Source: Anditalea andensis (GTDB lineage Bacteria > Bacteroidota > Bacteroidia > Cytophagales > Cyclobacteriaceae). Taken from it: 64,000 nucleotides of DNA. Of this stretch, positions 57,798-64,000 are shown piece after piece; the first letter of the stretch is position 1; every line of letters begins with the position of its first letter. The position numbers and the translations under genes were made by a program. The stretch is from assembly GCF_000714815.1 (NCBI RefSeq), contig NZ_JMIH01000024.1, positions 186,001-250,000 of the forward strand, given 5' to 3'. The notes beneath the pieces were generated by a model. It was not told the DNA's origin. It did not search any database and was given only the letters and a program-made list of their open reading frames with translations.

Positions 57798-59117
57798 ATG
57801 TCAGAAACTACATCAAAAAAATACGTAAAGTACAAGGTTAAAGATATCTCTTTAGCAGAATGGGGCCGAAAAGAAATAAGACTTGCTGAGTCTGAGATGC
57901 CTGGTTTGATGGCATTGAGAGAAGAATATGGCGCTGCGCAGCCTCTTGCAGGCGCCAGAATTGCGGGTTGTCTTCATATGACCATCCAAACGGCCGTGCT
58001 TATAGAAACACTTGTAGCTTTGGGAGCAGAAGTTACCTGGTCCAGCTGTAATATATTCTCTACCCAGGATCATGCTGCTGCGGCTATAGCTGCAGCCGGG
58101 ATCAGTGTATATGCATGGAAAGGTTTGTCAGAAGAAGAATTTGATTGGTGCATTGAACAGACCCTGTTTTTCGGCGAAGAGCAGAAGCCGCTAAATATGA
58201 TCCTGGATGATGGAGGTGACCTTACCAATATGGTATTGGATCAGTATCCTGAGCTTGTGGAAGGCATCAAAGGTTTATCTGAAGAAACCACTACTGGTGT
58301 ACACAGGCTTTATGAGCGTATGAAAAAAGGCACCCTTCCTATGCCCGCTATCAATGTGAATGATTCTGTTACTAAGTCTAAATTTGATAACAAATATGGC
58401 TGTAAAGAATCTTTGGTAGATGCTATACGAAGGGCTACAGATGTCATGATGGCGGGTAAGGTAGCTGTAGTTGCAGGATATGGTGATGTAGGAAAAGGTT
58501 CCGCTGCTTCTCTTAGAGGAGCAGGGGCAAGGGTTATTGTAACTGAAATAGATCCTATATGTGCCCTTCAGGCTGCCATGGACGGATATGCGGTAAAGAA
58601 AATGGTAGATGCTGTAAAAGAAGCTGATATCGTGGTAACTGCTACCGGTAATAAGGATATCATCAGCGAAAAGCATTTCAGAGCCATGAAAGATAAAACT
58701 ATCGTATGTAACATTGGACATTTTGACAATGAAATAGACATGGCCTGGCTGAATGGTACCTATGGCAAAACCAAGGATGTCATCAAACCACAGGTAGATC
58801 TTTATAATATTGATGGTAACGATATTTTAGTGTTGGCTGAAGGAAGATTGGTAAACCTTGGATGTGCTACCGGCCACCCTTCTTTTGTAATGTCCAATTC
58901 ATTTACTAACCAGACATTGGCACAGTTGGAACTTTGGACCAATACTGACCAGTATGAACCCGGCGTCTATGTGCTTCCTAAGCACTTGGATGAAAAAGTA
59001 GCGGCCCTTCACTTAGGTAAGCTGGGGGTTGAACTGGATAGTCTCAGCGAGGACCAGGCTGAATACATAGGGGTGCAGGTAGAAGGTCCCTTTAAACCTG
59101 AATACTATAGATATTAA
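57798..59117 (+). CDS. ahcY: Adenosylhomocysteinase
   Basis: 439-residue NAD+-dependent enzyme splitting S-adenosylhomocysteine into adenosine and homocysteine, removing the inhibitory product of methylation. Signatures are [33 protein letters not shown], the NAD-binding [22 protein letters not shown] and the C-terminal FKPEYYRY needed for the active site. Length is normal. About 75 nt separate it from birA, and a strong terminator follows. Confidence 0.97.
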   Translation: MSETTSKKYVKYKVKDISLAEWGRKEIRLAESEMPGLMALREEYGAAQPLAGARIAGCLHMTIQTAVLIETLVALGAEVTWSSCNIFSTQDHAAAAIAAAGISVYAWKGLSEEEFDWCIEQTLFFGEEQKPLNMILDDGGDLTNMVLDQYPELVEGIKGLSEETTTGVHRLYERMKKGTLPMPAINVNDSVTKSKFDNKYGCKESLVDAIRRATDVMMAGKVAVVAGYGDVGKGSAASLRGAGARVIVTEIDPICALQAAMDGYAVKKMVDAVKEADIVVTATGNKDIISEKHFRAMKDKTIVCNIGHFDNEIDMAWLNGTYGKTKDVIKPQVDLYNIDGNDILVLAEGRLVNLGCATGHPSFVMSNSFTNQTLAQLELWTNTDQYEPGVYVLPKHLDEKVAALHLGKLGVELDSLSEDQAEYIGVQVEGPFKPEYYRY

Positions 59118-59212
59118 TAAGTTAAATATATTCTACGGTATAGTGAATTTAAAATGATGAAACCGTGAGTCAGAATATATAAGATAAGAACTTATAAATC
59201 TTAAAAATAATT

Positions 59213-59243
59213 AAAATAGCCATTATTGATGGCTATTTTTTTT
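59213..59243 (+). terminator. Terminator after ahcY
   Basis: An 11-bp stem (AAAATAGCCAT / ATGGCTATTTT), 5-nt loop and T run: a canonical intrinsic terminator. Confidence 0.92.
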
Positions 59244-59291
59244 GGCCTGTCGTTGGAGTAATACTATTGATATTTATAATTTGCTTTTGCT

Positions 59292-59324
59292 TTTGTAAGT
59301 TTTACTAACTTTATGTTACATTTG
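59292..59324 (+). promoter_or_regulatory. Promoter of the tetR-exporter operon
   Basis: TTTG at 59292-59295, a 21-nt spacer, then TACATTTG at 59317-59324 (exact TAnnTTTG). The expected transcription start falls just downstream, at the edge of the palindrome described next. Confidence 0.65.
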
Positions 59325-59330
59325 CATACA

Positions 59331-59358
59331 TATTATCGTATGTTTGGAAACGATAGTA
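59331..59358. promoter_or_regulatory. Probable TetR operator
   Basis: A 28-nt inverted repeat, TATTATCGT - 10 nt - ACGATAGTA, whose 9-nt arms match except at one position. Next to it, CATAC / GTATG (59325-59329 / 59338-59342) forms an overlapping second dyad. It lies between the promoter and the tetR start, where an autoregulating TetR-type repressor would bind. Confidence 0.55.
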
Positions 59359-59380
59359 TAAAGTTATCAAATAAAAAAAG

Positions 59381-60052
59381 ATGGAACAGCTGCTACAGAA
59401 GATCAGGGTAGATATCAATAAAAATCTGTATCTTAAAGATCCGTTCAGTTCAGATTTGGGAAAAGATATCATAGCTAAAAGCATATGGTGTATAAAAGAA
59501 TACGGTCTTGAACATTTTAATTTTAAAAAACTGGCTATAGAAGTGGGCAGTACAGAAGCTGCGATATATAGGTATTTTGAAAACAAACATAAGCTCATGT
59601 TGTTTTTAAATCTTTGGTATTGGGGGTTTTTGGAACTGAACCTGGTCATGGGAACTACTAATCTGACCGATCCAAAAGAAAAATTGAAAATTGCACTTAA
59701 GATCTTGGTAAACGGCCCTATTAGCAGTAAAAATGATTATGTAGATCCAGCGATGTTACATGATATGATAGTAGAAGAGGCCATCAAAGCTTTCATGACT
59801 AAAGAGGTGGACGAAGACAGGAGTAAAGGATTTTTCTCTACGTATCTCAATATGGGAGAGAGGATCACTGAAATATTGAAAGAGATTAATCCTCACTATA
59901 ACTATCCCAAAACGTTGGTATCCATGATTATGGAAGCCAGCTTACTTCAGCGATTTCATGCCAACCATTTTCCCACACTTACAGAAGCGCCTGCCACTGA
60001 AGAAGAAAGACTGGCATTTTTTAATGAATTGATCACTAAAGCCATTAACTGA
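59381..60052 (+). CDS. TetR-family transcriptional regulator
   Basis: 223-residue repressor. The N-terminal HTH (about residues 28-72) reads LGKDIIAKSIWCIKEYGLEH followed by FNFKKLAIEVGSTEAAIYRYF and ENKHKLMLFL, the typical TetR pattern. The C-terminal helical part would bind a ligand or a membrane signal; it is unusual and gives no clue to the inducer. It begins the operon with the exporter genes (5 nt to the ABC gene) and is probably autoregulated through the palindrome upstream. Confidence 0.9.
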   Translation: MEQLLQKIRVDINKNLYLKDPFSSDLGKDIIAKSIWCIKEYGLEHFNFKKLAIEVGSTEAAIYRYFENKHKLMLFLNLWYWGFLELNLVMGTTNLTDPKEKLKIALKILVNGPISSKNDYVDPAMLHDMIVEEAIKAFMTKEVDEDRSKGFFSTYLNMGERITEILKEINPHYNYPKTLVSMIMEASLLQRFHANHFPTLTEAPATEEERLAFFNELITKAIN

Positions 60053-60057
60053 AAAAC

Positions 60058-61761
60058 ATGAAAATTGTAAACCCTGCATTGACTCCGATGAGGAGGTTCG
60101 CTAAATTGCTGCGAGAAGAAAAGAGGGATGTATATGCTATTTATTTTTATGCTATACTGAATGGTGCTGTAGCCCTGATTTTACCATTAGGCATACAGGC
60201 ACTCTTTAATTTTATACTGGGAGGAAGGGTGAGTACTTCCTGGATGATATTGGTAGCTGTAGTCGCAGCGGGTATCGCATTCAGCGGTTTTCTACAAATC
60301 AGCCAGCTTTATCTTACTGAAAAACTGCAACAAAGGATCTTTACTAAATCTGCTTTAAGTTTTGCATATAGATTTCCCCGCTTAAAGCTGGACGAGCTGC
60401 AGAATAAATTTCCACCTGAACTGGTAAATAGATTTTTTGATACACTTAATTTACAAAAAGGAACCGCCAAGTTATTAATAGATCTGCCGACTGCCCTATT
60501 GCAGGTATTCTTCGGCTTGATTTTGTTGGCGTTTTATCATCCCTATTTTATTCTTTTTGGTTTTATATTGATTTTACTGGTTTTTATAGTTTTCTATTTT
60601 ACCAGTCCAAAAGGCATGGAGACAGCCCTGAAGGAATCTTCGGCCAAATATAATGTGGCCTTTTGGCTGGAAGAAATAGCCAGAGCCCTTCCCAGTTTCA
60701 AATTATCGGGCAATTCTAAATTACCCTTACTGAAAGTGGACTTTTTATTACAGAAATACGTGGATTTCAGAAACAAGCATTTCAAGGTGTTGATGTTTCA
60801 GTATAAAGTCTTGATTGTTTTCAAGGTGCTTATTGTTACCACGCTTCTGGGGGTAGGGAGTCTATTGCTCATCAATGAAGAAATCAGTATAGGGCAGTTC
60901 GTGGCAGCAGAGATCATCATCATATTAGTGATAGGATCAGTAGAAAAGCTTATACTTAGTTTGGAAGTAGTATATGACACCCTTACCGCAGTAGAGAAAG
61001 TAGGGCTGATCATGGATATACCTATTGAAAAGCAAACCGGGACAGAAAAAGCCATAACCAAAACGGACCATGGTCTTAAATTCGAAGCTAAAAACCTTTC
61101 CTATAAATCTAATGACAATAATCTTGAAATATTAGATAACCTTAATTTTGTAATACATGCAGGAGAGAAGGTCGTCATTACTGGAGAAAGTGGTAGCGGG
61201 AAAAGCACCTTGTTGCACCTACTATCTGGATTATTCGAAAATTATACTGGAAAAATTATTATCAATGATCTTCCATTGGATGTATTGGATGTGAATAAAA
61301 TCCGCGGGTATATAGGAGAAAGTTTTGACCACCAGTCGATATTTCATGGGACTATCCGGGAAAATATAACCTTGGGAAAAGAGGTTACGGAGAGTAAGCT
61401 AAGGGAAATCGTGGAAATAGTAGGACTAACAGACTATATCTATCATTTACCTGGTGATATGGATACTGTACTGATGCCTGAAGCCAGAGGGTTAAGTAAA
61501 AACTTACTTAGAAAGATCATCATATCAAGGTGCTTGGTAGGAATGCCAAGGGCGATTTTGCTTGAAGATCTCTGGTCTGCTTTAAATGTCCAGGCAGACC
61601 CTATCATAGATTACATATTCAAAGGAGACTGGACCACCTTTTTTATATCAAATGACGAAGAATTAATGATGAGGGCGGATAAGATCATAGTTATGGATAA
61701 AGGTAAAATCAACTTTATCGGTTCCTCTGCCCAATACAAGGATTTTAAAAACGGTAACTAA
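60058..61761 (+). CDS. ABC exporter protein with degenerate nucleotide-binding domain
   Basis: 567-residue fusion of a six-helix exporter membrane domain (about 25-310) and an ABC ATPase domain (about 340-567), as in type I secretion and HlyB-like exporters but without an N-terminal peptidase domain. Walker A is intact (GESGSGKS, 376-383). Other motifs are altered: the Q-loop Gln position is D424, the signature is LSKNL (479-483) instead of LSGGQ, Walker B and catalytic Glu read ED (503-504) instead of DE, the D-loop is SALN, and the switch His is N532. It may bind ATP but hydrolyse it poorly. It sits between tetR and the HlyD-type gene, 8 nt from the latter. Confidence 0.9.
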   Translation: MKIVNPALTPMRRFAKLLREEKRDVYAIYFYAILNGAVALILPLGIQALFNFILGGRVSTSWMILVAVVAAGIAFSGFLQISQLYLTEKLQQRIFTKSALSFAYRFPRLKLDELQNKFPPELVNRFFDTLNLQKGTAKLLIDLPTALLQVFFGLILLAFYHPYFILFGFILILLVFIVFYFTSPKGMETALKESSAKYNVAFWLEEIARALPSFKLSGNSKLPLLKVDFLLQKYVDFRNKHFKVLMFQYKVLIVFKVLIVTTLLGVGSLLLINEEISIGQFVAAEIIIILVIGSVEKLILSLEVVYDTLTAVEKVGLIMDIPIEKQTGTEKAITKTDHGLKFEAKNLSYKSNDNNLEILDNLNFVIHAGEKVVITGESGSGKSTLLHLLSGLFENYTGKIIINDLPLDVLDVNKIRGYIGESFDHQSIFHGTIRENITLGKEVTESKLREIVEIVGLTDYIYHLPGDMDTVLMPEARGLSKNLLRKIIISRCLVGMPRAILLEDLWSALNVQADPIIDYIFKGDWTTFFISNDEELMMRADKIIVMDKGKINFIGSSAQYKDFKNGN

Positions 61762-61768
61762 AACGGTT

Positions 61769-63121
61769 ATGTTAAATATATCAACTAATAAATTAACAGG
61801 TAAAGTGACTTTTGCTGAATTTAAAAGTCTGGACATGACCATACCCGCGAGCGAAAGTAGAAAGAGGGTTAAAATTCTGCTTTGGATCTTCCTCGTACTT
61901 CTTTTATTTATGTTTCTTCCATGGACACAGACCATCCGGTCAAAAGGAATGGTAAACGCCCTGAGACAGGATCAGAGACCCCAGACGATACAGACCATGA
62001 TTGCAGGAAGGATAGAAGGGTGGTATGTAGCCGAAGGGGATTATGTACAGCGGGGAGACACCCTCATGCTGATATCAGAGATAAAGGATGACTATTTTGA
62101 TCCTCAACTTTTGGAAAGAACCATGAAGCAGGTAGAAGCCAAGACACTATCGGCAAGCTCATATGGGGAAAGAGTCAAAGCTCAGGAAGCACAGATGGAA
62201 GCTTTAAGAGCAAATGCTATCTTGAGAAGGGAGCAGGCTGAAAATAGACTTAGGATGACGGAGTTGAGGGTCATATCGGACAGTATTCGGTTTGAACAGG
62301 CAAAAGTTAATTTTGAAGTTGGCCAGGATCAGTTAGAAAGGGCCAGAAGGCTGTATGAAGAAGGGCTCAGGTCGCTTACAGATTTTGAAACTAGACAACT
62401 TAGATTTCAGGAAGTTCAGGCAAATTTAATAGCGGCAGAAAATACACTCCTAAGTAGTCAAAATGAGCGTATAGCAGCCTCTATAGAATTAAATGCGGTG
62501 GATAATGATTACAGGGACCGTTTGGCTAGAACCCAGGCCGATATGTTCAGTGCGATGTCATCTCAGTTTGATGCTGAAGCTTCTGCCACTAAATTAGAAA
62601 ATCAGTTTTCAAATTACTCAGTAAGGAGCGGGATGAGGTACATACTGGCGCCTCAGGATGGATATATAGCCAGAGCCCTCCAAGTGGGTATAGGAGAAAC
62701 GGTCAAAGAAGGCATGGAAATACTCAGCATCATGCCTGCCAATGCCACTTTGGCGGTAGAGATGTACGTAGATCCCATAGATTTGCCATTGGTAAGGCAT
62801 GGAAATAAAGTCAGGTTTATTTTCGATGGCTGGCCTGCTATTGTATTTTCAGGATGGCCTCAGATCTCCAATGGTACCTTTGGAGGCATAGTAGTAGCTA
62901 TAGACAAATTCACCGGTCCTAATAATAAATACAGGGTAGTAGTGGCCCAGGATCCTGAAGAGGTGCCCTGGCCTGACGGTCTTCAGATAGGTTCAGCAGC
63001 AGATGGGATTGCCCTTTTACAGGATGTCCCATTATGGTACGAGATCTGGAGACAGCTAAACGGATTCCCCGCAGATTATTATACCCAGGACGAAAGAAGA
63101 AACATGAAGGTCAATAAATAA
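61769..63121 (+). CDS. HlyD-family periplasmic adaptor (membrane fusion protein)
   Basis: 450-residue adaptor linking the inner-membrane ABC protein to the outer-membrane channel. One membrane anchor (about residues 34-54, KILLWIFLVLLLFMFLP) is followed by a lipoyl/biotinyl-like half (GRIEGWYVAEGDYVQRGD). A long alpha-helical hairpin (about 105-285, rich in Q, E, R and A) leads to the second lipoyl half (LAPQDGYIARALQVGIGETV) and a beta-barrel region (VDPIDLPLVRHGNKVRFIFD). It starts 7 nt after the ABC gene and is followed 2 nt later by the TolC-type gene. Confidence 0.92.
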   Translation: MLNISTNKLTGKVTFAEFKSLDMTIPASESRKRVKILLWIFLVLLLFMFLPWTQTIRSKGMVNALRQDQRPQTIQTMIAGRIEGWYVAEGDYVQRGDTLMLISEIKDDYFDPQLLERTMKQVEAKTLSASSYGERVKAQEAQMEALRANAILRREQAENRLRMTELRVISDSIRFEQAKVNFEVGQDQLERARRLYEEGLRSLTDFETRQLRFQEVQANLIAAENTLLSSQNERIAASIELNAVDNDYRDRLARTQADMFSAMSSQFDAEASATKLENQFSNYSVRSGMRYILAPQDGYIARALQVGIGETVKEGMEILSIMPANATLAVEMYVDPIDLPLVRHGNKVRFIFDGWPAIVFSGWPQISNGTFGGIVVAIDKFTGPNNKYRVVVAQDPEEVPWPDGLQIGSAADGIALLQDVPLWYEIWRQLNGFPADYYTQDERRNMKVNK

Positions 63122-63123
63122 GT

Positions 63124-64000
63124 ATGAGGAGTTTACTGATAATAGCGATCATATGTAGTATGGGGTATCAGGCTAATGCACAGGATACGCTTTCTTATTA
63201 TACGTATATAGAATGGGTAGGCCAGTTTCATCCGGTAGTCAATCAGGCTGATATCACCATAGAAATGGGAAGGCAGGAGATGAGAATGGCACGTGGAGGA
63301 TTTGACCCATATATCTATGGGAATTTAGATCAAAAAGAGTTTAATGAAGTTGGATACTACAATAAAAGAGAAGCCGGATTGGTGATTCCTACCATAGCTG
63401 GGATAGAGCTTAGAGGTAGGGTAGAACAAAACACCGGTCAATACCTCAATCCTGAAGAAAGGGTACCTCGGGAAGGTTTGATGTCTATAGGAGCTGCTAT
63501 TAATTTAGGCCAGGGATTAATGATAGATGGAAGAAGAAGGGCCATACAGCAGGCGGAAATATTCAGGGATGCCGCTTTTGTGGACCGACAGATCATGCTG
63601 AATGAGTTATACCTTGATGCCTCTGAGGCATATTGGAACTGGGCCGCAGCTTATCAGGATGTGATCGTAATGAGGGAGGCCCTAGATCTCGCTATAGTAA
63701 GATTTGAAGCGATAAAAGGGAGTTTTTTGTATGGAGACCTTCCAGCCATTGATACACTGGAAGCATATACGCAGGTTTTAAACAGGGAATATCGTTTACA
63801 GGGTAAGGAAATGGATTTCTTTCAGCGCACCCAAACATTGAATCTGTACCTATGGGATGATACTGGAAGTCCTATGTATTTATCGGAAATGGCTGTGCCG
63901 CAGCCATTGTTTGAACAGATTGATCTTTCCTATGATCTCACTGTGCTTAGATTGAACTTAGAAAACCATCCTAGATTGCAAAGAATAGACTTTGATCTGG
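63124..64000 (+). CDS. TolC-family outer-membrane channel (cut by window end)
   Basis: The open frame runs from ATG 63124 to the last base, so the 3' end is missing. A signal peptide (about residues 1-20, ANAQ-D) is followed by TolC-like sequence: EWVGQFHPVVNQADITIEMG, ARGGFDPYIYGNLDQKEF, then long amphipathic helices such as IMLNELYLDASEAYWNWAAA and REALDLAIVRFEAIKGSFLY. The NHPRL segment near the end begins the second repeat, as expected in the two-repeat TolC fold. It starts 2 nt after the adaptor gene and completes the tripartite exporter. Confidence 0.88.
   Translation, partial: MRSLLIIAIICSMGYQANAQDTLSYYTYIEWVGQFHPVVNQADITIEMGRQEMRMARGGFDPYIYGNLDQKEFNEVGYYNKREAGLVIPTIAGIELRGRVEQNTGQYLNPEERVPREGLMSIGAAINLGQGLMIDGRRRAIQQAEIFRDAAFVDRQIMLNELYLDASEAYWNWAAAYQDVIVMREALDLAIVRFEAIKGSFLYGDLPAIDTLEAYTQVLNREYRLQGKEMDFFQRTQTLNLYLWDDTGSPMYLSEMAVPQPLFEQIDLSYDLTVLRLNLENHPRLQRIDFDL

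Overview
This window is a chromosomal segment of a member of the Bacteroidota, most likely of the Cytophagales type. The base composition is AT-rich. There is a SusC/SusD pair, and many lipoprotein and signal-peptide genes. Start codons lack recognisable Shine-Dalgarno sequences, and several promoters match the Bacteroidota pattern TTTG - about 20 nt - TAnnTTTG. The clearest of these lies in front of a tRNA-Leu gene. The phylum assignment is firm; the order is an inference from gene content. No rRNA, CRISPR array, prophage or insertion sequence was found.

Layout. 1-5.7 kb: the end of an Mla-type lipid transport operon (ATPase, MCE protein), an exported beta-carbonic anhydrase and aconitase. 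5.7-15.3 kb: a small unknown gene and glucose-6-phosphate isomerase; a voltage-gated-type ion channel; an AGCS amino-acid symporter coupled to glycerate kinase; an NTF2-like protein and a quinone oxidoreductase on the minus strand; and a membrane pyrophosphatase. 15.7-26.3 kb: susC-susD followed by four envelope hydrolases (PBP4-like D-Ala-D-Ala peptidase, D-aminoacylase-like amidohydrolase, class A serine hydrolase, S9 peptidase). The enzymes suggest a peptide or muropeptide scavenging locus rather than a polysaccharide one. 26.3-35.6 kb: a polysaccharide deacetylase, small secreted proteins, Ogt, LpxH, an FKBP isomerase and an NtrX/NtrY-like sigma-54 two-component pair. 36-45 kb: a GH63-type glucosidase, RNase HII, MsrB, tRNA-Leu(GAG), an alpha/beta hydrolase, an M28 peptidase and a tandemly duplicated DUF4394 lipoprotein. 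45-54 kb: an MscS channel, two outer-membrane barrels, MetRS, a small cysteine-rich protein, a DEAD-box helicase, an 839-nt non-coding stretch with a nested hairpin, and a membrane phosphoesterase. 54-59 kb: ftsH-rsfS divergent from birA, then ahcY. 59.3-64 kb: a TetR regulator with a probable operator, followed by a tripartite exporter (ABC protein, HlyD-type adaptor, TolC-type channel cut by the window end).

Two observations stand out. First, the exporter's ABC protein keeps an intact Walker A, but its Q-loop, signature, Walker B/catalytic pair, D-loop and H-switch are all substituted; it looks like a non-canonical or non-hydrolysing ATPase at the centre of an otherwise ordinary type I secretion module. 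Second, the SusCD locus encodes only peptide and D-amino-acid hydrolases, and a strong terminator separates the transporter genes from the enzymes.

Most of the rest is housekeeping or ordinary envelope functions. Several long reading frames begin at TTG codons upstream of the probable true ATG, and the starts given here are corrected for that.
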